From Tretioscincus oriximinensis (Eukaryota > Chordata > Lepidosauria > Squamata > Gymnophthalmidae), in assembly GCA_022410635.1 (NCBI GenBank), contig JAJVDF010000594.1, positions 298,001 to 362,000 of the forward strand: a DNA stretch of 64,000 nucleotides, given 5' to 3'. Every line of letters begins with the position of its first letter. Position 1 is the stretch's first letter. Shown here piece by piece: positions 1-13,400 of this stretch. The notes below the pieces were generated by a model, which saw nothing but the letters and a program-made list of their open reading frames with translations, was not told where the DNA came from and searched no databases. The position numbers and the translations under genes are program-made.

Positions 1-441
1 ATGTGTTACAAGAAGAATATAATATGTGAAGAAACTATTCCAGATTCATAATTTAAGTATCGGATTACATGACTCCTGGCTCCTTTTTGATTTGGTCTAT
101 TACTGATGTTACTCGTTACTCATGCAGTGGAATCTTGGGCATATTTACAGCAAGGAATTCTAAGTAAAATCGTCTGTGCGATGTCAGTGAATGTTCAATA
201 AAAGAGACAATGCTTGAAAAAAATCCACAAGAAGTTTAATAAGCAGCAAATTACCATAACTTACTTGCACTGAGAGTGCTTGTTCTACTGGCTCTTTGGT
301 TAAATATTTTAAATTATACACAAACCAATAGATGAGATAGATTCTCCCATCTAAAGATTCTCCCATAAGATATTTTATTTATTTATTTAAAATTATTCCT
401 ATCTTGCCCTTCACCATTGTTCCCATGGTGTATAACAGAAG

Positions 442-555
442 ATCAAGATTTTTTTAAAAAAAGACGTAGATGTGTCTGCGAAAGCTTATGTCACCCATTT
501 TTCTCCTGTTAGTCTCTAAGTGCTACTGGCCCCTTTACTGGATGTTAATAAAATG
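442..555 (-). repeat. dispersed repeat related to 18256-18370 and 50019-50186
   Basis: The reverse complement matches the elements near 18.3 kb and 50.1 kb: a core 'cagtaaaggggccagtagca' is followed by 'cttagagactaacaggag'. It is diverged and probably truncated. Its class is unknown; the 50-kb copy has a 13-bp target duplication. Confidence 0.6.
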
Positions 556-1051
556 TTTTTTTAAAAAGTCTGTCCCTGAACAGTTTTCCATTTAAATTCT
601 TATTGCTAACAAGAAAAGTAAAGCGTAGTTCATGGCAAGGATGTCATCCCTGACAAGCAAATTCTCTGTTTATTGATGCCCCCAGCATGATAGTCATAAA
701 CTGGACAAATATATCAGGTTCCCATTAATTATGGTTGAATAGAGGGCTAGGAAGGAAAAGGAAGTGCATTCCAGCTCTGGGTAATCCACGGCAGTGCCTT
801 CCTGTCCTTTTTGGCCTGTTGACCCTGTACATATGCAGTTCATTTGTAAGAAGACACATATATTGTATCCAACACATACTTTTAGACATCCTTTGGAAGG
901 AGAACTTTCTCTCCAGGGAAGCTTGCTTGTTGCCCCATCTGTTTTTTTTTTTCAGTCACTGGTTAAAACATAATATGTAAGAATATGGCAGTCATATTTA
1001 AAGACTGTTATATTTTGTGTATCTAAATACCTCTCATTTCCATAACCGTAT

Positions 1052-1336
1052 TGCACGAATGGCTCAGTTGCTAAGGAAACTGTCTCTCATCTTGGAGATC
1101 GGGTTTCAAAGTCCTGTGTCTGACGTGGGGAGCTAGCCTGTAGCTCTAGCCAACACAGCTATTCAAAAGCATAAATTGCAAGAAATTGCAACTGACTGCA
1201 AATAGATACATGGGAACCACCACAGCCTGGTGGGGAAGATAGAATGTAAGCCTTTGGGCAAAAAATCCCTTGTAAACCGCTTTGAGTCCCTTTGAAAGGT
1301 GAGAAAAGCAGGGTATAAGAACCCAGTTCTTCTTTG
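1052..1336 (+). mobile_element. tRNA-derived SINE (tRNA-Lys-like head, BovB/Sauria-type tail), copy 1
   Basis: The head reads 'ggctcagttgctaagg' (A-box-like) followed by 'gggtttcaaagtcctgtg' (B-box-like). A family-specific middle 'aaattgcaactgactgca' comes next, and the tail 'cgctttgagtccctttga' then 'gggtataagaacccagttct' resembles the Sauria SINE/BovB 3' end. Four more copies sit in the window (2770, 14687, 32846, 43884), all on the + strand. Confidence 0.8.
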
Positions 1337-1552
1337 TTGCTTTTTCTTTTTCTCTTGCTTTATATATCAGTTCATTTTTAAGAAAGTTATTCATAAATGC
1401 TTTTTCCAAATCAGTCTCTTAGAACTAATAATGTAACAGATAATTGAATCTCTGAAATCTCTGAAGTCTTAAAAGGGACGAAGATATCTATTGAACTAGA
1501 TATTGGCATAATGTTTCCCAGTTAATAATCCAATTTATTTTTGTACTTGCAG

Positions 1553-1824
1553 GTCATTATATTTCTGTTGACACCTCACAAGGAACAGCTGGTGACACGG
1601 CTACACTACTCAGCTCCGACCTCTACGCAGAAGAGTGGAGCTGCATTAGACTTGTATATCAAATTGCAACAACTTCAGAATTACTTGTAGATCCTACTAC
1701 CCTAAACTTGTATCTAAGGGTGGAAGGGGAAAGTTTTGATCATTTGCTCTGGACAACGAGAGAACGCTCTGAGAGCTGGCTAATAGCCAGCCTAGACATA
1801 AGAAACAGTACAAACAAATACAAG
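1553..1824 (+). CDS. MAMDC2: MAMDC2 exon 3: MAM domain 1, central segment
   Basis: The acceptor is 'ttgtacttgcag' and the donor 'caag|gtaacc'. The exon starts in phase 1 and completes a glycine codon, giving GHYISVDTSQGTAGDT, then an EEWSCIRLVYQI strand with a conserved MAM cysteine and a WLIASLDI segment. It has 272 nt and ends in phase 0. The preceding exon, with the first cysteine pair, is outside the window. Confidence 0.95.
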
Positions 1825-4800
1825 GTAACCATACAGTGTTTGTTTGTTTATTTCATTCTGTTTGTATTCCATCCTCCAGGGAAAGATCCCAGGACTAGTT
1901 ACAGAATTCAATGAAAGTAATAGACTAATAAAATCAGAATAAAGTAGGTAGAAAATATAAACCTTCTGCCTATATAATAATATTTAGAGGAAATGAAAGT
2001 GAAAGGCCTGTTGAATATGCTTCCATTCACCCGTGTTCTGTGTACCGTAGTCAGTGCTTTTTTTCTAGAAAAAAAGGTGACGGTACTAACGCCGGCGAGG
2101 GGGGGGCGGTGGTGGTGGTGTTAGCGGCAGCGGCGGGATGGCGTTAGCGGCGGGACGGCGGCCTCTGCCGCCGCCGCTAATGCCCCCCCGCCTAAATAAA
2201 AGGTGCCGGTACTGTGTACCGGCGTGTACCGTCACAAAAAAAGCCCTGACCATAGTGCAGATCTGAAAAAGCCACAAAACGTTAGGCCTCATACGTTTTT
2301 AATGGATTCATATTCGTTTTTATTGTTATGGTTACCTAGCCATAACCTTCAGGTATAAAATATGATAAAAAACATACATTAATAAAGGTACATTATGAGC
2401 ATTCAGGATGGAAGAAGTGTAGCAATGGCGCAACTTGAAGAATCTGGAGACCTCTTCAAACCTCTTTTGTGCAGGCCCCAGCAAGGCAACAATCCTGGTG
2501 CTGCTTATGTTGCTTTTAGTGACTTTATCACTTAATTTTTCAAAACCATTAAAACCCATTCATGCCTTCAGATTCAAAACTTGTGCAGGGAAAGAGCTGT
2601 CCTCCCTGTCTTCATATGACGCCAAGGGAATTCTCAGTTGTGTTTAATATGTATGAAGGCTTATTTCCCCCCTCCGCTCAACAAAAGGTGTCACTATAAT
2701 GCATCATTTACTTTTCTTTTAATAACAGAACTGTGTAGTAAAGTGTTCTGAGAGCTCATTAATAGTAAGGACTCATTAATAGCTCAGTCGCTAAGGAATT
2801 TGTCTTTCACCTGGGTGATGGGGTTTGGAGGCCCTGTGTCGGACGTGGGGAAGGGTGAGCACCTTCCACCATCCTGTAGTTCTAGTCAGCCCAGCTACTC
2901 AAAATCATAAATTGCAAGAAATTGCAACTGACTGCAAGTAGATACATGGGAACCACCAGAATGTAAGCCTTGGGGCAAAAATATCCTTGTAAGCTGCTGT
3001 AAGTCTCTTTGAAAAGTGAGAAAAAGCGGGGTATAAGAACCCAATTTTTCTTCTTCTTGTAATATTATTTTGCTTCTTTCATTTAGCAGACGAGTAAAGC
3101 GATTCTGTTTCTGGTTCATTTTGTAGATTATACTCGAAGGTGTTTTGGGAAGAGAGATCTTTGCCAGCATCGCAATATTTGAAATTAAAATAACTCCTGG
3201 CTACTGTATAGGTAGGTCTTGTAATAACTGGTACCAGATAAAGTGACAATTTATTGGCTAATTTGATCATTAACTTTTTTCAGACCAGTACAATATATGT
3301 AACTTATCTTAATATCGTCCTAATTTCATTTTATGTCAGTAATATTTAAAACAAAACAAGGAGTTAAAACAACCACAGCAATGGGAACAGAAACAACAGT
3401 AATTTATAAAGCTAGATCAGAGTGCAAAGTCTTTCTTTGCCAAGGACAGTATCAGAGTAGTTCATTACACTGGAAGTCGTTTTCCGTGCAGCTTTCTTGG
3501 CCTGGTTCCGTTCCCCCTTGTCCTTCACTAGGATCTCCCCTGGAGAGGGAACATTTTTTGCTAGGGAGAGGAACTGATACTGCAAAGGAATAACAACTAC
3601 TGGATTTTAATTCTATTTTACTTTGCATCCCATACAGAACTTGAACTGGGCTTTTCATTTTTTGTAACTCGCATTGGCTGATATGTATTTGGGTCAGCAA
3701 AGGTAGTAGCAGAAGAGAAAAAAACACCTGATTCAAGGATTTATTACATACCATATAATTTAACAGAAATTCTGGGTTAGCACTTATATTATTGATTATG
3801 GTCAGTATACCAGATGTTTCGAAATGCTGAGCAAAAAAAGCTTATCTACTATATTCTTAGAGCTTCAGTTATACATTTTTAATTGCAGAATGCAATTTTG
3901 AAGAAAACCATCTGTGTGGTTTTATGAACCGTTGGAATCCGAATGTAAACTGGTTTGTTGGTGGAGGAAATGTTGGAAATTCACAGTCCATCCTTCCAAG
4001 AGATCACACTCTTAATGATGAATTTGGTAAGAAACAAATGTGATTTATTATAAAAAGAGGAGGAGAAAACATATAAAATGCAAAATGAGTAAAATGAAAA
4101 TTAATATTTGTGCATTGAATGTCACTATTTTTGTAACTCTAATTTTATGTAGTTTCAACCTTGGAAATAAAGCCCCAATGACACCTATTCAAAAAATGCA
4201 CCTTCTTTGGTCTCAGACTCATAGAATCATAGAGTTGGAAGGGACCTCCAAAGCTATCGGGTCCAACCCCTTGCTCTATGCAGGATTCATTAAACCATCC
4301 CAGACAGATAACTGTCCAGCCTCCGTTTGAAGACTTCCAGTGAAGGTGAACCCCACCACCACCTGTGGCTCAGTTGCTTTCCTTCTCTCCCAAGCATTTC
4401 ATCTTTCATTCTAAACTTTCACCATCTATTCTTGGAAAGGGAACTCCGTGGTTTTAATAAGTTCAGATCAAGACCAAAAAGACTGATTTTCATCCTTACT
4501 TTAAAACTAACGATGAACAGAAATGGATTAGATAAGAAAGACTGTGCGAANACAGCTGACTCTGGGCATTGCAGTCCTTTTTGTACAATGCTAGTGAGTG
4601 ATCCTTGATGCTGTGTTTTCAGAGTGGGTTTTTCTTGCTTTTTCTTTTAGCATTTAAAATCTTTTCAGTTGGGAGTTTCTTGGTTCAGTTTTGTTATTGT
4701 TTGTGCTTTTATAAATGCCTGTTTTGGCTAAATTTGCACTTGCTGAGGTTACAACCTTACACTTGTATCGATCAACAGCAACTGTCTCTTGTTGTCTGGA

Positions 4801-7439
4801 GGCAACTCCAGAATTCACACAAGGAAGTAAGTATCTTAATGCAAAATGAATTTAATTTGTAAACAAACTATCTGGCTTGATGGCTGCCAATAAACTTTGC
4901 TTTTTGCACATTAGTTATTTCTCATAACTGATTTTGAGGTTAATATGTAAATTAAAATGACCAGATATGGAAATATAGAATACTAGTGGAATTAAGTCCA
5001 CTGCCTTTGGGATACAGAGGCTTTAGCATAGAAAAGCAGGCAGAAATACAAATTTAGTCTTGACATAATTTCTGTTCCATGTTTTCAGGTATTAATCTGT
5101 ATTTCTGTCTGCTTTTATATACTGTCTGTCTAACCCTGCCTTAAAGCTGTCCAGGCTGCCTATAATCTATCTTTCTTCTTTCCTTGTCCTTCTTATTATT
5201 GTCATCTGCCATCTTTCATTTTCCATGTTCTATCTTCTATATATCTACACCTCTTTATTTTCCCCCTCCCTCTGTTTCTTGAATGGCATCTGTCAAGGCT
5301 GAAGAGACCTAAACATTGATTGTTAATAATCTACCTACCTACCTACCACTACCTCATCTTCCTCCTCCTTTTTTTTCCTTTTCTCTTCTTCGTCTTCTAG
5401 CATTCTCCCTAAGACAATTTTTAAACATTTTTTCTGCTTACAGGAAGGTGGCTGGGGTGTGAAAAAAGGGACACACAAACCCTCCTCCTCCTTCTTCTAT
5501 CTATCTATCGCATATCTATTTTCCTATTATCTATCTTTCCTTCTCTCCTTTACTTGCTTCTAAATTCCCTCCTGTCTTGTTTCCCTGTCTGTCTACATGC
5601 CTGTGTGTCTTTGTGTGTGTATGGGTGTATGGGTGTTTCTGTGTCGATGGATGGATGGATGGATGTGTGTGTGTCTGTTGCGCCCCCCCCCCCCCCATGG
5701 CGGTGGCTTACCTTTTGAGCTCCCCTCAGCCGCCGCCCCCCGTCCGTGCTCTTCTTACCCATAGCCGGCAAGCTGCAGCAACTGCCCGAACAGCTGTGGG
5801 CTGTCCCCACTTTGCCACCTTTCACCACCACCGCCCTGCTGCTTTTTCAGCCTCCCTCCTCCTCCTTCTCCATCACCTTCTATTTCTCCTCAGCCCCTGC
5901 CGGCTGGGACTGTCTTCATTGTTGCCTCAATTGGTTGCGCTGCCACCGTCGCCATCTCTCTGTGAGAATGGCACCAATGATCGGCTGCCCTGCTGCTGCC
6001 ATTTTAGCAGGCGGACGTTAATCTCCGGGACACAATGCCCCTGGGTGGGATGCGCGTGCAATGCACGCATCCCACTGACGCAGACCAGTGGGCTCCGCCC
6101 AGTGCCCTTGACGCATGCATGGTACATGCGAATGTACGGAGCGGCTTGTTTTCATTTTATATTATATAATGGTAAACATAACTTGTGACATTTTTTCTCT
6201 TGTTTCTATGTATAATTAAGTGAAACAGATGCAGAGCTTTTAAAAAACATATCAAGCTTTTTTAATGCAAAATAATGAAGAAGGAAAAAAAAGAGTAAGG
6301 ATTGGACATTTTAAAATTCATTCCACCTTCTTTAATTCTGATTCTAAAACATTTCAAATTCTAAGAAAAATTGAGGTGGTTTCTTAACAAGCAATGCATT
6401 TGTTAAAAAATTAAAAAACAGTGCTATCACAAGTTCTTTAAAAAAACATAAAACTTGTTATAAGAATTTTAGTAGACCATAGAAATATTCTTTTATATAC
6501 AATGTTATTGTTAAACCCTAGATATATTTCCACAAGTCAATCCTTATTTTTGGCAGCAAAAGGTTCTTTGTTGATTGTGTCCTTCAGTACTTTTGCACTC
6601 TATGGATAACATTTGCTCTTAAAGCTAAAATAGAGACCTTGTCAGAGATGCTAAACCACAAAGGGCTAACTTGTGGAATGGAAGGATTGACGGCAACAGA
6701 TGTCTTTTGCCCAGCAGATGGCAAATCTAGAACTCCTTTTGCTCACAAAACAGACTCTGCTCATTTCCATGTGATTTGCTGAGTGATTCAATAGATAGCT
6801 TAATTTGCAAATAGGCTTCTTCTTGGAACGTTTTGCTTTCCTTTATGTCTTTCCTGCAACAGTAGCCAAAAGGGAGTTTTTGGTTATGCTTGCAAGTAGA
6901 GTTCTGTTCTGAAGCCATCTTAAGATTGTTACTGGGTATGTATAAATAATAAGTAAAGAGGTTCTTCATAGTCATATTTGTAAGTTACATTAGGCTGAGC
7001 AGATGGCCCCTTTTTGGGGGGGTTTGAAAACCCGTTTTTGGGGTGCCTGCCGTTTTCTTCTGAGGGAAAAAAAGGCAAAAGTTTTTTTGAAAAAAAATCT
7101 TTTTTTGAAAAAAAATTCCTCAGAAAAAAGCTGGGAGGCACCCCAAAAACGGGCTTTCGACCCCCCCAAAAAGGGGTCATCTGGTCAGCCTAAATTACAT
7201 TATAATGGGAATGATCCTCCAGGTCCTCTAATCCTGATTCATTATCTTATTCTCACTGTGCCCCAGAAAACAACATGAATTAGAGGTACAATATATAGCT
7301 TCTTATGCTTGAGGTGGTTCTCTTAAATAAATGGTAGATCCTGTCTGTTTAGATAATTCAAGATCTAACCTCACTGAGCAGTCCCTAATTCTTATGTTTG
7401 CACTAAAAAAGAAGTTAATATTCTGAGTAATATAGAGTG

Positions 7440-7483
<44 letters not shown>

Positions 7484-10400
7484 TTTTGTTCTTCTTGTTC
7501 TTGTTCTTGTTCTTGTTGATGAGTAACTGACTTGTGATTGACTTCATGGGCAGTTTTACTGAGTGGGATATAAAAGTGATCTGTCGTTGCTTTCTTCTGG
7601 GAGTGGTAGGGTCATCTATAATTTATGGCGTTGTGCATTTTCAGTTTTATGTGCTGAATATAGAATATTGGTCATATTAGGTTGGATCTAAGAAAATAAA
7701 TTACTACTGCTGAATTTAACTCAATCTTAAGTATTTTAATACTCAATTCAATCCATACTTCTAAAATTTAAACCTCCTTCAGAAGCACATTTTCGGGATT
7801 AAGGCAAAGGTTTGAGAGGAGATAGTTATTTTGCTTCTTCCATGGTGAAGTAGACAGCTGACACGATTAATATGCAGGAATAATAATGAAAATCCTATGT
7901 ACACTACAGTAGCTCCCTCCCACATTTCTGGGGCAGTAACTTTCATATTATCTTGTGAAGGGTAAGGAGATTAGCAACCAAAATATAAATCATTTTCAAT
8001 CTCCTGTGATTCCCAAACTTTTTTGAACTGCCGCCCCCTTGGATCTCAAGCCACATCCTTAGTGCCCCCCACCCCATTCACTTCAATTGTATAGAAAAAT
8101 TCTTACCGCCCCCTTCAATGTCTTCAGCACCTATAGGGGGGCATTACCACCCACTTTGGGAATCACTGAATCTATTACAGCACTTAGCAGGATTTCTAAG
8201 GGAAATGATAACAGCTTCTTCATGTTTGTCTTCTTGCCTTTTCTCATAAAGGCAAAATAAATAATGTAAAATAGGAAATATTTGCAGGTTATCTTGAATA
8301 CAGAGCTTGCATTTAACATTTCTGGTTTCACTTAGAAAAAAAGAATCTTGGAGGTTTCTGTATTTTCTTAGGCAAAAGTTTGCTCTCCACTTTTGAATGC
8401 AATTTCTTTTCATAATTTTAAATGTACCTTATTAGTTCTCTCCCTCTCAGACACACAAAAATAGAAAATTAAAGCTATAGTTAAGTCTTTTTTCATAATT
8501 AATGGATATGGCTAATAATTAAAAGATTAATGTTTTGGAAAACATTAGGCAATTAATTCTGCTGCTATTGTAAATCTTCTTAGCAACAAAGGAGACACAC
8601 ACAAATATAGTCATAAGACATCTTNCTTCTCTGTTATTATTGTAAAGCTCACTACCTTGATCCATCTTTGATAATCTTTTCTCTCCATCTGCCTTTGCAG
8701 TTCTGAAATATTTTTTAAAAACAAATGTTATAGTAGTCTAGGCATCTGTGGTAGTTTCTAGATGTTTTGTCTTCCTATATGCAGGGTAGTTTATAGTAAT
8801 TAAAAGACAAAATATAAAATGTTTGGACATGTCTGTTGATATGAATGAAAATGCATTTCCTTATCTGGTTTTGGAAATGACTCACCAAATATAAACACGT
8901 GCACCCAGCTCAAACAGAGCTTATTTCAGAGTAGTGACTTGTTGAACATTTCCATGAAACTATAGCTTATCTCACTTTGATCCTACTGAACTGTGTATCA
9001 CTGATCTTACTTAATTGTGTTTCAATAACAGCACAGTCCAAAAAGGTGGAAGAGAGATTTTTAAGCAAGATCTTACCATACGGGTGTTGTTACACGTTTA
9101 TTAATTTATTTGTATTTATATCCTGCCCTATACCCGAAGGTCTCAGGGCGGCCTACCATAGGGTGGCGCACATAGCTTTTGTTGCTTTCTCCACAACAGA
9201 CACCCTGTGGAGTAGGTGGGGCAGAGAGTGTTCGAAGAACTGTGTCTGGCCCAAGGTCACCCAGCTAGCTTCATGGAGGGGTAGGGAATCAAAACGGAAG
9301 ATAAGAGTCCCACACTCTAACCACTACACCAAACCAAATGTTTGGAATCGAGAGTGCACCTATTGCAGGTCCAGGAACACTGGCATTTTAAAATATATAC
9401 ATTTTACATTTTAGTATACATTTGATGTAAATGTATACTAAAATGACTGCTCCATTATTTACATGTTGCTGAAACAATCTCATTGTGCTAAATAGCTCTC
9501 TTATTTTCAGGTCATTATATGTATGTGGACTCCCTTTATGTGAAACATTTCCAGGAGGTGGCTCAATTGGTTTCACCTAGGACAACAGTTCCTATGTCAG
9601 GTTGTTTATCCTTTTATTACCAAATGCATCAAGAAAGTGGAATTGTTTTCACCATCTACATGAGAGACATCAATGGATTTTATGAAGAACTTTGGAGAAC
9701 AAATGGCCCTGCGACTCAACACTGGGTTCNAGGGGAATTTGATTTCAGTGCCCCATATCCAATGGAGGTAAGACTACCAAATACTTGCATACTTTCAAGC
9801 TATATAACTCATACTGCAACATCGTCATAGTATGGATAGTCATGGCCATAGCATATTATACATACTGTATATACAAGGTGTAACACAGAACATAATTCAT
9901 GTATATTTGTTTGTAGGGTTTTTTCCATCATCATAATTATTTGAGTTATGTTACAAATAAACCAATCAAATACAATTAAATGCAAAAAAGGACCTGTTTA
10001 GATACATGTTTTTACATTAGAAACATGTAATTAGAAACTGCATCCAGATATCACTTATTTATTCCTCAATGGTTGGATATCCTGAAACAAAGCACCCCTG
10101 ATGGTGCTTTATTCTGGAATATCAAAACATAGTAAAATAAAAAACCAATGTCTGGTTACAGTAGTAATCTTAAAAGTACTAAAAAAGTGTACACTGAATT
10201 TATCTCAAAATATATTTAGCATTAGAAGACTGGTTGGAATCATCTTATGTAGGTTTGTAATTTTTCTTTTATCCAGAAGGTGAAAAGTTGAGAATTGCAC
10301 TTCTAGGGGTTTTTTTTCCCTTCCAAATGTGGGATGGCATTTAACAAGGTTGTGGGATTCTCAACCTGGGTTACATGTACGTTCAGACAAAGGAAAGTAT

Positions 10401-13400
10401 TTTTTTCACCCAGAGGATCATCGGCCTGTGCAATTTATTTCCTGAAGAGGTAGTGGTAGCTAACAGCTTGGGTAGTTTCAAGACAGGACTAGACGGGTTT
10501 ACGGACACCAAGAGTATAAATGTGTCCAAAGATGGATGTCTGGATGTTGTCTCCGGGATGGAGTAACAGGCAGGACTCCTGAAATGACATTTGCAGGGAG
10601 TCATGAACAGGTGCATATTTTGCTTTCCTCTGTTCAAACTGCCCAGGTACATCTGGTGGGCCTCTGTGTGAGACAGAATGCTGGACTTGATGGGCTCTGG
10701 CCCGATCCAGTATGGCTCTTCTTATGTTCTTATGTTCAGGAGTATAAACAAGGGCATTTAGTGAAAACGAATAGTGGCGAAAAAGCACACGCCATCAAAA
10801 TAAGTGGGTGCAATTTATGGAAATGCATGAAAATGGATTGTCAAAGTGCACACAAATGAAAAACAGTGCTGTGAAACCGTTTCTGAATTCTTGTTGGTTT
10901 TATACATTACACTGCAAGAAACCATTGATTTCATTCTAGGTTGTTTTTGAAGTTGCCTTCAACAGTGCCAAAGGTGGATATATTGCTCTTGATGACATTT
11001 CTTTCTCACCAGTTTTCTGTAACAACCACACAGGTACGGGTAGTAGTAGTCGTAGTAGTCGTCATCATAGTAGTAGTTATCTTCTGTTATATCTCTGAAT
11101 GTAAATAGTATTATGTTGTAGCAGTGAAATAGCTTTTGCTTAATTTTAAAATAGTCTTGCAAATCAAAATATGAACAATCAATAGCATATCATATACATG
11201 AAGATCATCATAAGCTGGAATGCTTTTTAAAAATTATATATGAGCATACAATGCATATTGTAGGTAGCTTCCAACTCGTGAGTGCTAAATCTGGATTTGT
11301 AATCAACAGATTAAAGAGTCAAATATGAGGAAAGCTGTTAGAATTGCAAATTACTTTATTGAGTTACAGCTATTATTTGTTATGCAATTAAGAGTAACAA
11401 ATTAACAAGCTTGACCTCCTGCAGTTCACAATTGTGAACAATGTAGTTCTCAATTTATCTTACATATCTGTTTTGTTGCCACTGAAGAATATAATATTGA
11501 CTCTAACATAGTTTTCAACTTAATCCCATGTGTTTCATATGGAGCTGGAAAATCACCTCTACTAATATTTGGCAGGTATGTTGGATTTTCACGGCTTGAA
11601 CTGTAAAGTAAAGTCTATCTGCTTCGGGGAGAGTAATATTTTAAATTTTATTTGGCAATTAATGCAATTTGCTGCACATTTCATATGCCTGGAAAAGAAA
11701 GTAGTGCATTTTTCTACTTATGTTTGTAAAATATATTAGTTTTTGCAACATAAATGATTCTGTCTATATATTTTTTAACATAGTATTTGTCATTTTGTTG
11801 CATCAAAAAGACACTGAAGAAAGCAGTGAGAAACTGTGAGAAAAGAAATGGAGGGAGTTCTCCTTTCACCCCCCTATAAATTTATACTGCACATCCTCAG
11901 AAACATCCTAGCAGGCAGCCTACTAGAGGCGTGAAATATGAGTCACCATTACTTCTGCTGAAACGGCAGCTTGTCTGTTTGCTCAAGGGACTCAAACCAT
12001 TTGAATTTTTCAGAGTAATGGTGTAACTGTTTACCTAGCTATAACTCCCACTCTCTCGTCCTTTTGTTCAAAGAATCTCTCTTGTCGTATTTCAGAAATT
12101 TATTTCAACCCTGCTCTGGCAAGTTGCGATTTTGAAGAAGATTTTTGTAATTTTTATCAGGATCACAAGGATGGTCCAGGTTGGAGCAGAGTGAAAATTA
12201 AACGTAATGCATATAGACCTGGAGATCATACAACTGGCATGGGTATGTTAACAATGGCAGCAGCTATTCTTTACTGTAGAAAGAGTGATTGAAGGCATGC
12301 TAGGATTATATACACAAGGAAGCTATGGAATAGTCTTCCTTTCACTGTATTCTTTCAGAAAATGTTTGAAGACACACCTGACCTTTGGTTGAAGAAATGG
12401 CTTTTTCTTCATGTTCAGATATTGTTTTAAAAGGTCAGATATGCATTTCTGCTTTTAATGTTGGCCACCCTGAGACTTCCGGGCATGAGGTAAGATAAGT
12501 GTTCATATAAACAAATTTTTAATTATCTTGCGGTATGTTACTTGAACAGTTAATATATATTTCTGCCAATGCAGTTCATGAATAAAATGATCCCGTGTGG
12601 CATGTGACAGTTTAGCCCTAACATACATTCCTATCTGTACACTATGATAAAATCCAGCCGTAGGGAATTTATTGTACTCTTAAGAAATGATAATGCTAGC
12701 AAAATAGCATTTGAATTTTAAGGGCTGATTAACACATTTTATACCTCATAATGCATTGAGTATGATCACTAATGAGAAAAACTAAGCACATTCTCTATGA
12801 AGTCTATGGTTTTACATACCAGGACATAAAAAAATCTGGTCTAACCTCAAAGACTAAAATTAGTTAAGCTGTTTGTGTTTGGGCCCTTAATCTCTTTTAA
12901 ATGCTTGTGCAAACCATTTCTAGGTGTACATGTCTGCCTGTTAATGAATACTATGGAGGGTTCACCTTTTCCTATTATAGCTTCTAGTATAATTAATCAG
13001 CTTTATCATTGTACTAGGGCATAATCTGGAATACGGGAAACATGCAAATAGCATATCTTCCATATTTAAGAGTACTGGGGAACAAATTTTGCCATTGTAC
13101 TATAATTCACCATCAAAATATACCTCTTTGGCTATGTTCTTACTAGAGGGAAAAAACGGGGAGCGAAAGTTGTGTGGCTTTGCACTGGGCACTTGCAGTT
13201 CCCTCTATAATCCACAGGGGGAGTGTTTTGCGATGTGTGGTTTGCAAAGCCACACATTGCCAGAACAGATTTCTCTCTCAACAGCGATGCAGCTGGAGTT
13301 TATCCCAATTTGGATTAACCGTGCTCTGAATACAGTTTGCCCATAGTGGGAGCACTTCTCCGTTTTGCAGTGTCTCCATTTTGTTCTAGTTCTAGATTTG

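Larger units (their letters stand above)
1..1551 (+). other. MAMDC2: MAMDC2 intron (3' part), no exon seen
   Basis: This AT-rich stretch precedes the first recognisable MAMDC2 exon. It holds a reverse copy of a dispersed repeat at about 442-555 and a tRNA-derived SINE at about 1052-1336. I see no MAM-like coding segment here, so the exons for the signal peptide and first MAM segment must lie upstream of the window. Confidence 0.75.

Noticed and set aside
5577..6188. 203-codon open frame on the + strand
   Set aside because: Low-complexity Cys/Val then Pro/Ser/Leu composition driven by simple repeats and GC-rich sequence; no domain and no splice context.
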